A stretch of 33,219 bases of DNA from Pseudoflavonifractor sp. 60 (GTDB lineage: Bacteria; Bacillota; Clostridia; Oscillospirales; Oscillospiraceae), in contig NZ_QWKI01000088.1 in assembly GCF_009911645.1 (NCBI RefSeq), forward strand, positions 1 through 33,219, in the 5' to 3' direction. Shown here in pieces: positions 7,594-17,400 of the stretch. The position numbers were made by a program, and so were the translations under genes. Every line of letters starts with the position of its first letter. Positions within the stretch are counted from its first letter, which is position 1. The notes under the pieces are model-generated. The model made no database searches and had not been told where the DNA came from. It worked only from the letters and a program-made list of their open reading frames with translations.

Positions 7594-7965
7594 TCAGGGC
7601 GTCAGGGTAGCCAGGCCACTAAACAGCGGGGTTACATAGGCAATAAAGGCCCCGATCCCGTTAATAATCATCCAGGCGATCCAGATACGTTTAAGCCAGT
7701 CCCAGGCCTGATCCACCTTGTGCTGGTTATTGGACAGCTTAGCGCCCACCACGGCCACAGCAGACATCAGGCCAGCCAGGACAGTACTGACGCCGGCGAT
7801 TTTTCCGTACACATCCACGATGATCCGGTTGGCGACAGTCCACATATCATCCAGGGCAAAGGCGGGCGTCACCATGCAGGCGCACAGCACGACTGCCACC
7901 ATCGTCTGGGTGTAATATTTGGGGAGCCGGGGGCCGAGCCGCCCCCAAAAGTTTTGTTTCTTCAA
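7594..7965 (-). CDS. Maff2-family small membrane protein (conjugation pore, VirB2-like position)
   Basis: This is a 123-residue protein with a signal-like N-terminus (basic start, then MVAVVLCACMVTPAFA) and two hydrophobic segments (about 60-77 and 96-115). Stretches such as WTVANRIIVDVYGKIAGVST and DQAWDWLKRIWIAWMIINGI are typical of Maff2/CD1109-like proteins that head Tn1549-type transfer operons. The frame is open much further upstream. A TTG at 7965 with AAGGAGG about 8 bases before it is the best start. It is the first gene of the mating-pore operon here and probably a pilin-like or channel subunit. Confidence 0.82.
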   Translation of the reverse strand: MKKQNFWGRLGPRLPKYYTQTMVAVVLCACMVTPAFALDDMWTVANRIIVDVYGKIAGVSTVLAGLMSAVAVVGAKLSNNQHKVDQAWDWLKRIWIAWMIINGIGAFIAYVTPLFSGLATLTP

Positions 7966-8031
7966 AAGATACCCCTCCTTCGGGTGTAAAAATAGAGCGG
8001 CCTGGCCACTCTTTCCTGCGGGGATTGACAG

Positions 8032-8060
8032 TTGATAATCAGCAAGAAAGCTGATATACT
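8032..8060 (+). promoter_or_regulatory. Sigma-A-type promoter for the zinc-ribbon/YjbR pair
   Basis: TTGATA (8032-8037) and TATACT (8055-8060) are separated by 17 bases. Transcription would begin about 7-13 bases before the ATGs at 8074 and 8080, leaving almost no leader. Confidence 0.65.
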
Positions 8061-8073
8061 GATTCTCCGGGTG

Positions 8074-8241
8074 ATGAAAATGATTTTTGTATGCGATAAG
8101 TGCCGCTTTATCTTCAGCCGCACTGTTGAGCCGGAGCAGTGCCCCGACTGTGGGAAATACGCTGTCCGTGAGGCCAACGAGATGGAGCGGCAGGAGTATG
8201 AGGAACACTTGAAAGAGTTCCAGGGGGATGAAAATGGCTGA
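8074..8241 (+). CDS. Small rubredoxin/zinc-ribbon-like protein
   Basis: This protein of about 55 residues has two CxxC pairs, CDKC and CPDCGK, spaced as in a rubredoxin-like zinc ribbon. An acidic, helical tail follows (EANEMERQEYEEHLKEFQGDENG). ATG at 8074 or 8080 are both possible; the open frame upstream is promoter, not coding. It overlaps the start of the YjbR-like gene, so the two are cotranscribed. The function is unknown. Confidence 0.7.
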   Translation: MKMIFVCDKCRFIFSRTVEPEQCPDCGKYAVREANEMERQEYEEHLKEFQGDENG

Positions 8242-8638
8242 ATACTCGCAGCGTGGACGTATCACACAGTACATACAGGAAACCTTCGGAACGGAGGCGG
8301 AATATCTTTGGGCAGACAGTCCAGGCAATGCAGTATTCCGCCATCCCACCAGTAAGAAGTGGTATGCTGCCATGATGCGCGTTCTCCCGGAAAAGCTGGG
8401 CCTGCCAAGTGGCGAAGCCCTCGACATCATGGACATAAAATGCGATACCATCATGATTGGTTCCCTTCTCTCGACGAAAGGTTTTTTCCCGGCATACCAC
8501 ATGAATAAAAACCATTGGATCTCTATTGTTCTGGACGACTCCGTTTCCGATGACCAAATCATCCCGCTGCTGGAATTGAGCTATGACAGCGTTGCCCCTA
8601 AACGTAAGAAAAAGCAAACTCAGCCAGCGGAGGAGTAG
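8234..8638 (+). CDS. MmcQ/YjbR-family DNA-binding-fold protein
   Basis: This is a 134-residue protein matching the MmcQ/YjbR family (CyaY-like fold, sometimes described as DNA-binding). Motifs seen are YIQETFGTEAEYLW, WYAAMMRVLPEKLG, FPAYHMNKNHWISIVLDDSV and a closing LLELSYDSV, then a basic tail (KRKKKQ). ATG at 8234 follows AGGGGG by 6 bases, and ATG at 8228 lies inside that site. The 3' end converges with and overlaps the HD-GYP gene by 19 bases. Probably cargo; its physiological role is unknown for the family. Confidence 0.85.
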   Translation: MAEYSQRGRITQYIQETFGTEAEYLWADSPGNAVFRHPTSKKWYAAMMRVLPEKLGLPSGEALDIMDIKCDTIMIGSLLSTKGFFPAYHMNKNHWISIVLDDSVSDDQIIPLLELSYDSVAPKRKKKQTQPAEE

Positions 8639-9237
8639 ACAGTCTGGGAGATTTCACCGATGTGCCGGGCGAAGCAGGCCAGGAGCAGCGGATTAAAGAT
8701 ACCGCAAGCCCCGGACAAAATCATGTCGCTGGCCTGTTCTTTGGGATAGGCTGGTTTGTAGACCCGAGGGTGAATGAGAGCATCAAAGGCGTCCGCCAGC
8801 CCCACCACCTGCACCCAGGGAGTGATTTTCTCCCCGGCCAGCCGGTCCGGGTAGCCGTTTCCGTCCCAACGCTCATGGTGGTGGCGGCACACATCGCAGA
8901 TCAGCGGAAACACCTCGCATTCCCGGAGTTCCGGGATACGCTCCAGCAGGTCACAGCCTTGAGTAGTGTGGGACTTCATGATGGAAAATTCCTCTTGGGT
9001 CAGCTGGCCGGGTTTGTTAAGGATTTCCTGCGGGATGGCCCGTTTGCCCACATCATGGAGCAGGGCAAGAGCGGCATAGAGATGAATTTCTTCCGCAGTC
9101 AGCGGTGGAATGAGAGCAGCGGCGGAAAAGGCACGCAGAAGCCGTTCTGTCAGGTGTTCAAACTGTACGCTGTGGGGAGACTGGTCAATTAAAAGCTGTT
9201 CCCGGCGCAGGACAGTAAATGTGGATTCTATGTTCAA
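8620..9237 (-). CDS. HD-GYP domain protein (putative cyclic-di-GMP phosphodiesterase)
   Basis: This protein of about 205 residues has an HD-GYP domain, a metal-dependent phosphohydrolase that in studied members breaks down cyclic-di-GMP. Counting from a GTG at 9246, HD is at 64-65 (LLHDVGKRAIP), His-His at 123-124, GYP at 131-133 (RWDGNGYPDRLAG) and Asp at 152 (LADAFDAL). There is no receiver or other sensor domain. A TTG at 9237, 6 bases after GAGGTG, fits the ribosome site better than the GTG. It diverges from the ABM gene with about 50 bases between them. No diguanylate cyclase is in the window, so the signal would come from the host. Confidence 0.88.
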   Translation of the reverse strand: MNIESTFTVLRREQLLIDQSPHSVQFEHLTERLLRAFSAAALIPPLTAEEIHLYAALALLHDVGKRAIPQEILNKPGQLTQEEFSIMKSHTTQGCDLLERIPELRECEVFPLICDVCRHHHERWDGNGYPDRLAGEKITPWVQVVGLADAFDALIHPRVYKPAYPKEQASDMILSGACGIFNPLLLACFARHIGEISQTVYSSAG

Positions 9238-9287
9238 ATTGGTCACCTCGTTGATAGGATAGAGTAAACAATAGGAGGACTTCTCTT

Positions 9288-9620
9288 ATGAGCATCGTAA
9301 TAAATCTGTACTATACAGGAGAAAACGGGAATGCCCGCAAGTTTGCGGAAGAAATGGAACGCAGCGGGACCGCCGGTTTGATCCGTCAGGAGAGTGGAAA
9401 TGAGCGGTATTCCTATTTCTTTCCTATGGACGATCCTGAGACAGTTTTGCTGATTGACATCTGGAAGGATCAAGTCTCCATTGATATGCACCACGCTTCC
9501 CCAATGATGGACACCATCGCCAATCTGCGGGAAAAGTATGATTTGCATATGCGGGCAGAGCGATATATTACAGATACAGACGGGATTCCTTTTGCTGACG
9601 CACAGTTCATAAGGCATTAA
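9288..9620 (+). CDS. Antibiotic-biosynthesis-monooxygenase (ABM) fold protein, YgiN-like
   Basis: This 110-residue protein has the dimeric alpha/beta-barrel fold of the ABM superfamily. Signatures are an N-terminal strand (VINLYYTGENGNARKFAEEM) and TVLLIDIWKDQVSIDMHHAS followed by helix PMMDTIANLREKYDL. Members include quinol monooxygenases and haem-degrading enzymes, but the substrate cannot be read from sequence. AGGAGG lies 9 bases before the ATG. It is followed at once by a strong hairpin terminator, so it is probably a single-gene unit. Likely cargo. Confidence 0.78.
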   Translation: MSIVINLYYTGENGNARKFAEEMERSGTAGLIRQESGNERYSYFFPMDDPETVLLIDIWKDQVSIDMHHASPMMDTIANLREKYDLHMRAERYITDTDGIPFADAQFIRH

Positions 9621-9625
9621 ACCGT

Positions 9626-9664
9626 AGGGACGATCCTCTTTTGAAGAGGACCGTCCCTCTTTTG
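9626..9664 (+). terminator. Intrinsic terminator after the ABM gene
   Basis: AGGGACGATCCTCTT and AAGAGGACCGTCCCT form a 15-bp stem with one mismatch and a TTG loop, followed by CTTTTGATTT. It lies in the 47-base gap between this gene and the convergent adhesin stop. Confidence 0.8.
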
Positions 9665-9666
9665 AT

Positions 9667-12600
9667 TTAGTAGCCTGTCTTGGGGAGCGTGGGAATAACT
9701 GTGTTGGTCAGCTTGCGCACGACAGTGACCCAGCTAGCCTGGCCGGTCTGCCAAGTCCCTTGATACTTGCCGCCCACGTCAGCCCGGTTGATGATCTGAT
9801 AGCCGTTGGCGATAGTGCCCAGAACCTGAACCGTCAGCGTGGGATTGCTGGTGGACTGGAAGCCCACAGGCACTTTACCGAAATCACAGTAAATATCCGT
9901 GACATACTCGCCTGCCTGCATGGGAATGGCGTTCAGGCTGAAGGAGTAACTGCTGCTGGTAATCAGGTTGGACGCCAGTACCTGGTAGGTTCCGGAATAG
10001 TTGGTCTTGTAGAGGATACGGTAATTCAGCCGGGCACTGTAGGTCCCGGTGGTGAACACCGTGGCCCGGGCCGCGTCGGTGGGAATACGATCATGCCAGT
10101 AAAACTCAGAAAGTGGCACGTTGCTGGTGTTGGCGATGGTGAAATTATACCGCATCTGGCTCCCGGCCAGCACCTGGTTGTTGCCCCGTTTGGTGATAAC
10201 CACACCCAGATTGGAGGGCTTATCGTAGTCGCTCACCTTGATGATCTGGCCCGAATACTCCAAAGTTTCATCAAAGGTCTTGCCGCTGACCTGCCAATAG
10301 GCGGGAGCGGTAACCTCAACAATTTTATACCGGCCCAAAGGCAGGGGCTTGGAGGCGGCCACGCCGCGGGCGTCCGTGTTGATATAGTCCACCACTTTTC
10401 CGCTGCGGGCCTCGCTGATTTCATACACAGCGCCCTGGAGGGGAGCGCCGGCGGGTGTGCCGGTGACCTCGTTGTACTCGGCGGCGTACTTGCAGACTTG
10501 GATTTGGCCTGTGATGGGCACGTTTTCCCAGGTAATCTCAATGGTTTTGCCCGGCTGGACATAGACGGTCTTGTACTCCTTGTCCAGCTCATAGCCGGGG
10601 GCCGCCTCTAATTCACGAATATAAAGCCGTCCCTTGCCCTGTACGGTGAGGTCGTCGATGTAGATATACCCGCCATCGTCCGTGGTGTACTCGCCAATGG
10701 GATTCTTGTTCTGGTCATAGAGCAGGAATTTTACATCATAGATTCCCTCGCCGGTGACACTGTTCACCTTATGAATAATGATGCCTGAGAAGGGGGCGTT
10801 GGTCACGGTCAGAGTGGTGGTCTTGCCGTCCTGGATGGTGAAGTAGTGGGGCGTGCTGTCGATCTTGAATCCCTCCGCCGCCTCGATCTCCACAGCATAG
10901 AAATCGCCGGCGTCCATGGGCAGGAATACCCGGCCATTATCCCCAGTGGTGATGGTATCCACCAGCCCGCCGTCCATCTCTCGGATCTCAAAGGTCACGC
11001 CCTTGATGCGCTGGGATTTGTCCGACTCGGAAACCTTAATCAGCTCCAGGCCGCCCACAGGGGTGTTGTAGAAGGTCAGGGTCTGTGCCTCACCCTCCTT
11101 GATCTCAATGGACTTCGGCGTACCGTCCAGCACGAACCCGTCTACTGTGGCGGTTTCTTTCGCCGTAATAACCGTGCCCGGCTTCAAATCAGAGAGTACA
11201 ATGCGGCCATATTCGTCCGTTTTGTAGATGCCCTTGTTGGGGCCAACATAGGCGCCGCTGCTATCGGTGATCAGGAACTCGACTCCGGCCAGAGGCTTGT
11301 CCTTGGTGCCAGTCACCAGCTTCTGAATCGTGAGCGTCGTTCCAGGGGTATTGTAGACGGTGAGCGTCTGGGTGTCTGCGGGATTCACCGTGACCACCTG
11401 CCGCTTTGTTCCGAGGTCGATGGTGAATCCGGGCAAGGTCCTGACTTCCTCGACCACGATGGTGCCCACAACCGGGACCCGGATTTCTCCATTCAGATCG
11501 GTTTTATAGAGTCCCAGGGAGGACAGATGTCCATAGGCGTCATCCACGAACTCGCCGGAAGCATAGCTCAATTTGAACTCCACCCCAGCCAAAGGCTCAG
11601 AAGTGAGCTTGTTCAGTTTTTTGATAACGAGATACCCGGTAGGCTTATTGACAAAACGGAGCGTCTGCCCACCTTCGCCGCCCTTGATCTCAATGCTCTT
11701 GGGGGTGGAATCCAGCACCACGCCGTCCGGGACCTTGAGTTCCTTCGCGGTAACAGTAATTCCCGGTTCCAGATTGGGGATCACAATGCGGCCGTTTTCA
11801 TCGGAAATGTACTCCCCGTTGTTGGACCCGATGACCGCACCGCTGGAATCCGTCACCAAGAAGGTCACACCCTTCAAGGGCTGTTCACCAGTTTCAGTTT
11901 CAAGGTATTTTTCTATGGTCAGCGTGGTCTTGGGCAGATTCTCCACAGTCAGGTCATTGCCGCCGCCCCCAACTGTGCCTGTGTTCCCGCCGTTACCAGC
12001 TCCGCCGCTGGATACGCTGTTGCTGCCGTTGCGGACGATGATAGTCCGGGGTGTGGGGTCAAGAACATAATTGGAGGGGACCTTGGTTTCCACTACTACG
12101 ACGGTGGAATTGGGCATGAGGCCGGTTACAGTCACAGTCCCGTCCGCCCCAGTGGTGTAGCGGCCCAAGACCGTCCCGTTGCCGTCCTTCAAGGTGAACG
12201 CAGTGTTGGGTACAGGCTTCCCGGTGACTGCGTCCAGTTTTCGGAGCGTCAAAGAACAGAGGGGCTCATTGTACACGGTGATCGTCTGCGTGTCGGCGGG
12301 ATTCACCTTAACTGTCTGGATCTGAGTGGCTGTGTCGATGACATGGGTGGGGGGTGTCTTGACCTCCTTGACCACGACCGTTCCCACCACGGGGACCCGA
12401 ATTTCTCCAGCGTCATTGGTCGTGAACCGGCCCTTGCTGGACAGATGGCCAAAGGCGTCGTCCACGAAGCTGCCGTCAGCGTAGGTAAGCTCGAACTCAA
12501 CGCCTGCCAGCGGCTGCTTTGTAACAGAATCCAGTTTGCGGACCACCAAATATCCGGTTTTCTTGTTATAGAAGCGGAGGATGTTCGCCCCGCTGTCGCT

Positions 12601-14415
12601 GATTTTGATGGTCTTGGGTGTGCCGTCCAGCACCACGCCGTCAGGAACCTTGATCTCCCGTGCGATGACCGTAGTACCGGGCTGTACGCCGGCGATGACC
12701 ACCCGGCCATCCTCACCGGAGATGAACTCGCCGTTGCTGTTGCCGATGACGGCCCCGCTGGAATCGGTCACAAGGAAGGTGACGCCCTTTAGCGGCTTGT
12801 GCTCGCTGCCTTCCTCCTCGATATACTTTTCGATGATCAGGGTGTTCTCTGGGATGTTGTAAAAGTACACGCTCTGGTGGTCTCCTGGATTCACCACAAT
12901 GGTCTGACTCTTGCGGTTTTCGTCGATTAGGTAGCCGGGAATGCTGGAGATTTCGGTAAAAATCAGCGTCCCGGTCACACCACTGATGTTGATCTGGCCC
13001 TCGGAATCGGTATAATAAATTCCGTTAGAGGACAGCTTGCCGCCGATGTTGTCCACGACCTGACCATCCGCGAAGGTGATCTTGAAGCCCACGCCCTCCA
13101 GGGGAGTCCGGCGGTCCACGCTGCTGAATTTATAGAGCGTGACAGACCCCTTGGGCTTGTTGCGGAACTCCAGGGTGACGGTCTGGCCCGCCTTGATGGT
13201 GGCGGTCTGGGGCACGTCGTCCAGGATATAGTTCTCCTTGGCCCTTGTTTCACGCACCACGATGGTGGTTCCGGGGGCGATATTGGAGATCAGGATAGTA
13301 CCGGCGCTGTCCGTCACGAACTTACCGTTGGCGTCGCCCAGCATGGTCCCGTGGCTGTCAGTGATAAAAAATTCACAGTCGCTTAACGGCTCATGGGTCA
13401 TAGAATCTATCTTCTTGATTAAAATGGCCCCCTTGGGGCTGTTGCCAAAGTAGAGCTGCACCACATCCTGCTCCTTGCCGGAGATATAGGCGGTCTGGGG
13501 TGCGGTTTCCATGACGTGGTCGCTGTCGCTGGCCAATTCCTCGACGAGGTAAGCGCCCGCTTTGAGGCGGTTGATGGTGAAGGAACCCCCAGGGCCGGTT
13601 TTATAGGTACCGATCACCGTGCCGCCGCTGCCACTGGTCCCGGACATATACTTGACCTGGAAAATGGCTCCTTCAACTGGCTCCTTCGTCACGGAATCGT
13701 ACTTCCATACAACCAACGCACTGAGAGGGGTGTTCTGGAACCGGACAGTTTTGCTCTCATTGCCGTGGATGATAACCGTCTGTGTAATGGGTTCCTTCAG
13801 CTGGAAGCCGTCCGCCGGTTCCACCTCGGTGATGGTGAATTCGCCGGGGTACAGCCGCTTGCCCAGCTCGTGGACTTTGATCTCGCCTCTGGAGTCGGTA
13901 AACGCTTCGCCATAGTCAATGGTGGCGGGGGCCTCCGCCGCCTCGCCGTTGCTGGTATAGGTGATGTGGAATTTAGCGTGCTCGATTGGCTCCCCGGTGA
14001 TAGAATTTTCCTTGAAGATCGTCAATTCAGGCGCTTTGCGGTTGCGGAACACGAGGGTCTTTTCATCATTTGCGCCCAGGGTAATGGTCTGGGTGCGGTC
14101 AGCGTCTTTGTCCGGGATGTAGTAGGGAGAGGGAACGGACTTTTCCGTTACCTCATACACACCGGGGTCCACCCGCAGAGAAACGGTTCCGTCCGGTCCG
14201 GTTTTCCAGTTGTCCTGATAAGTTCCGTCCAGGGCCTTGACAGTCAGAACAGTGTTGGGTATGGGCTCCTGACTGTCTGCGTCAATTTTCGAGAGGATAA
14301 GCAGGGGCTTCTTGTCGTTCTTCAGCCGAAGCTCCGATGTCCGGTTAGGAAACAGCTCAACATGGTGCTCTGTCTCATCCAGAATGTAATCGGGCAAGGT
14401 GGCAATCTCAGTCAC
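9667..14415 (-). CDS. Giant SpaA/CnaB-repeat adhesin, C-terminal part, ends in LPKTGY
   Basis: This long frame directly continues the upstream adhesin after one TAG (14421-14419). The nominal start is a GTG at 14415 with only a weak AGGA before it and no signal peptide. It has about 14 SpaA/CnaB-type modules, each opening with K.D....PL.GV.F and closing with a strand before the next. Modules near 12180-12860 and 11330-11940 are a tandem duplication. A Gly/Asn/Ser linker near 11955-12030 interrupts the array. A different C-terminal domain follows (ITKRGNNQVLAGSQMRYNF onward). The last residues are IPTLPKTGY and stop. That is a sortase recognition motif with no membrane segment or basic tail after it. 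A sortase is encoded upstream. Expected role: extracellular stalk or adhesin, internally locked by isopeptide bonds. Confidence 0.85.
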   Translation of the reverse strand: MTEIATLPDYILDETEHHVELFPNRTSELRLKNDKKPLLILSKIDADSQEPIPNTVLTVKALDGTYQDNWKTGPDGTVSLRVDPGVYEVTEKSVPSPYYIPDKDADRTQTITLGANDEKTLVFRNRKAPELTIFKENSITGEPIEHAKFHITYTSNGEAAEAPATIDYGEAFTDSRGEIKVHELGKRLYPGEFTITEVEPADGFQLKEPITQTVIIHGNESKTVRFQNTPLSALVVWKYDSVTKEPVEGAIFQVKYMSGTSGSGGTVIGTYKTGPGGSFTINRLKAGAYLVEELASDSDHVMETAPQTAYISGKEQDVVQLYFGNSPKGAILIKKIDSMTHEPLSDCEFFITDSHGTMLGDANGKFVTDSAGTILISNIAPGTTIVVRETRAKENYILDDVPQTATIKAGQTVTLEFRNKPKGSVTLYKFSSVDRRTPLEGVGFKITFADGQVVDNIGGKLSSNGIYYTDSEGQINISGVTGTLIFTEISSIPGYLIDENRKSQTIVVNPGDHQSVYFYNIPENTLIIEKYIEEEGSEHKPLKGVTFLVTDSSGAVIGNSNGEFISGEDGRVVIAGVQPGTTVIAREIKVPDGVVLDGTPKTIKISDSGANILRFYNKKTGYLVVRKLDSVTKQPLAGVEFELTYADGSFVDDAFGHLSSKGRFTTNDAGEIRVPVVGTVVVKEVKTPPTHVIDTATQIQTVKVNPADTQTITVYNEPLCSLTLRKLDAVTGKPVPNTAFTLKDGNGTVLGRYTTGADGTVTVTGLMPNSTVVVVETKVPSNYVLDPTPRTIIVRNGSNSVSSGGAGNGGNTGTVGGGGNDLTVENLPKTTLTIEKYLETETGEQPLKGVTFLVTDSSGAVIGSNNGEYISDENGRIVIPNLEPGITVTAKELKVPDGVVLDSTPKSIEIKGGEGGQTLRFVNKPTGYLVIKKLNKLTSEPLAGVEFKLSYASGEFVDDAYGHLSSLGLYKTDLNGEIRVPVVGTIVVEEVRTLPGFTIDLGTKRQVVTVNPADTQTLTVYNTPGTTLTIQKLVTGTKDKPLAGVEFLITDSSGAYVGPNKGIYKTDEYGRIVLSDLKPGTVITAKETATVDGFVLDGTPKSIEIKEGEAQTLTFYNTPVGGLELIKVSESDKSQRIKGVTFEIREMDGGLVDTITTGDNGRVFLPMDAGDFYAVEIEAAEGFKIDSTPHYFTIQDGKTTTLTVTNAPFSGIIIHKVNSVTGEGIYDVKFLLYDQNKNPIGEYTTDDGGYIYIDDLTVQGKGRLYIRELEAAPGYELDKEYKTVYVQPGKTIEITWENVPITGQIQVCKYAAEYNEVTGTPAGAPLQGAVYEISEARSGKVVDYINTDARGVAASKPLPLGRYKIVEVTAPAYWQVSGKTFDETLEYSGQIIKVSDYDKPSNLGVVITKRGNNQVLAGSQMRYNFTIANTSNVPLSEFYWHDRIPTDAARATVFTTGTYSARLNYRILYKTNYSGTYQVLASNLITSSSYSFSLNAIPMQAGEYVTDIYCDFGKVPVGFQSTSNPTLTVQVLGTIANGYQIINRADVGGKYQGTWQTGQASWVTVVRKLTNTVIPTLPKTGY

Positions 14416-14418
14416 AGA

Positions 14419-17400
14419 CTACATTCCTGGTTCCAGATCCTCCACAAAAATCTCACCGCCGTTTTTGGTGGTGCGGTCCAGATACCGGCTGCCGTCCTCG
14501 ATTTTGGAAATACGGAAGGTAACGCCATCCAGAGGAGTGCCATCCGCGCTGGTCTTGATCAGGCGGAAACCCGGCTTCTTATCGTTGCTCAGTCGCAGTT
14601 CCGATGTCTTGCCGGGGGACAGCTCAACATGGTACTCCGTTGTATCCAGAATGTGATTGGGCAGAGTGGCGGTTTCCTGCACCGAGTAGATACCCGGCTC
14701 CAGGCCCTCCACCAGAATCTCACCACCGTTTTGTGTGGTACGGTCAATGGAGCGGCCGGCATCCCCAATAGGGGCAATCCGGAAGGTTACGCCATCCAGA
14801 GGAGCACCGTCTGCACTGGTCTTTACCAAGCGGAAACCGGGCTTCTTCGTATTGGTGAAGACAAACTGGGCTGTGTCATTTGCTTTCAGATGTATAATGC
14901 GCTGGGCATCGTCAATAACATACCCAGCGCACTCCACCTCAGTTACTTCATAGGCCCCCATAGGCAGATTGGACAGGTCGATTTCTCCGCTGCCGTTGGT
15001 CACAAATTCCTGCGGCCCAAAGCTCCCGTCTACTGCCCGGATGCGGAACTTAGCGTTGGGGATTGTCTTGGAAGGGTCGGAGCTGTCCACCTTCACCAGT
15101 TTCATGCCTGGCTTGGTGTCATTGAAGAAAATCAGCTCTTTTATACCGCCGCCGGCGACCAGCTCCACCTCTTGATAGCTGGTATCCAGGATGTGACCCT
15201 CATCACCAGTGTCCACCTCCACGGCCCGGTAGGTTCCGGGCTCGATGCCGGTCAGTAAGATTTCACCTTGGCCCTTTGTCTCATACCGGCCGATGGAAGT
15301 CCCGTTGCGGAAAATTTCAAAGGTGACCCCATTCATGGGCTGGTGGCTCTGCCGGTCATACTTTAACACCCGTAGTCCGACCTTGGCCAAATTCTTGAAA
15401 ACAAGGGGCCCGGCGGGGATTGGGTTTCCGTCCGCGTCCAGCTCCAGCTTGATCTGCTGGACCTCGCTGGTGGGTTCATAATTGGGGGGCGGTACGATTT
15501 CAGAAACGACGTACTCTCCGGGCTTGATATACTTGCCCGCCGCTTCCGTGGGGTCCCACCACTGGACGGCCTCCAGCTCACCAGAGGCGTTGGTGTCAAA
15601 CTCATAGACCCCGTTTACCACAGAGCTGAACTTGAATGTGGCAGGACCAACTCCCTTGTTGGTGTTGGCGTCCCGTTTGAACAGGATCGCCTTGCCGGGA
15701 GTAGGTTCATCAGGGGGCGGCGGAGGCGGGGGCGGCTCTGTCCCATTAGTAAAGGTGGCCTTGGCAATACTACTGGTGGTGGTGAACTTTTTCGCTGTCA
15801 TATCAGCAACGCCGCCTGTGCCAGTAATACTGGTCAGCTTGGAGGAATCATCCTCTGTTACCTCACAGCGGAAAGATGGATCAGCTACAAAATCAATATG
15901 GATTGTTTCATCGGCTTTCAGCGTAAATTTCAGGCCATTTGCAGTCTCTGTTACAGCTTTAGTAGCTGTATAGCTGGTGGGGGAACCAGCCGTATAGTTT
16001 ATAGTAAAACTCCATTCCTCACCTGATGGAATTTCTGCCCCCGCTTTTTTGGTTACTTCCAAAGATGGCCTTAATGGTTCACTTTCAAAGTTAAAGGGAC
16101 TGAATATATGAAGGCCAAAGGAACGCCGTTCTGAAAAGATGGTATCCCGAATGGGTCTAGCGTACTGAATAGTATCCACGTAGCTGTCGCACTCCCGGAA
16201 ACCGTTGGTGGAGTGCAGTTCCTCACCGGTAGGGCTACCGTTTTCGTCCAGCGGATATTCCAGGAACTGGTTGTCCTTGCCCTGGTGCATCCAGCGGGCC
16301 ATGTTTACAATGGTGGACATCTGGTCATGAATGAGACTGCCCTTTCCGCTGCCTTCGTTATTGTAGAGCGTGTAAGCCATCATGTCCCGCAGGGTGTAGG
16401 CGCGACGGCCACCGTCCGGGTCCACAAAGATGCCGCCTGTCTCCACAATAATCCGGTATTTAGTGCGCAGATTGCCGTCCGCATCATGGACATACTCCGA
16501 CCACCGTTCCATCGCTTCATCTTTACTCCAGCCAGCGACATCGCCGCCCGCACCGTCATCGCCCTCGCTCAGACGGTTCAGCAGATAGAGAAATGCGTCG
16601 TTGGCCTTGTAGACCTTATAAAGGTTTCCAGGAGTGACAGACTCAGCGTCGGTGCCCCACATAGAGGTGTAGTCACCATCCCGCCAGCCGCTGGACCAAC
16701 TGTTGGAATTGCAGTGGAACATCTGCTCTTTCTCCTGGTCGGTGATACCGCTCTCCGCCTGAAACTCATCGGCAGTTGTTACCCAGCGTTTGTTGTGGCC
16801 GCTGGTTGCTTCATAAGAATACACGCCATGCGCTACAGACGGGCCAGCCATCAGTTGAGCGGCATCTGCACCCACGCTGTTATAGCGTACCGCCTGAGAG
16901 TTATACCAGGTAACCTTGCTCCGGCATTCATCGGCGGACCAGCCCTTGCTCCAAACTACGTTGAGGGGAGTACCGACGGTATGCCAGGTGCTCCAGTCAT
17001 CGGTGCTGATGTCAGTCACAACGCCTTGGGGAAATTCAATTAAAGTGAATCTGAGAAATGTCCGATCTGGATCGGTTTTCCAATCCACATTGGAAGTACT
17101 TGGCTTTTTTCCTCCAGGGCTGCCAGGGTTGTAAGCGCCCACACCTCCAGTAGGATCACTGGCGCTGACCTTGGAGGGGGCTCGTTTGACACTCTGCGGG
17201 CAGAACACCGCCAGGGTGACGCTGGGGTCTGCACTGCATGCCCGGTCCACGGAGAAAGGCAGGTTGTAGCTGAGGTCGCTCAGACTGTTGTCCGCCGCTT
17301 CATACTCTGTCCAGGCGTCGAACTTCTGGTACCTCACTCCATCTAAAGTATAGTTGTGGAGTTGGATAGGGTCACCCTTGGCCCGGTTGATACTCACGTT

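Noticed and set aside
7966..8562. Upstream extension of the Maff2 frame to 322 codons
   Set aside because: It runs through the divergent promoter and antisense to the zinc-ribbon and YjbR-like genes. The TTG at 7965 has a proper ribosome site.
10846..12792. A 648-codon open frame on the plus strand across the adhesin
   Set aside because: It is antisense to a strongly supported repeat protein. Its product has no recognisable motif and merely mirrors the repeat composition. The same holds for the 580-codon plus frame at 13516-15258 and the plus frames at 9760-10611 and 16213-17043.
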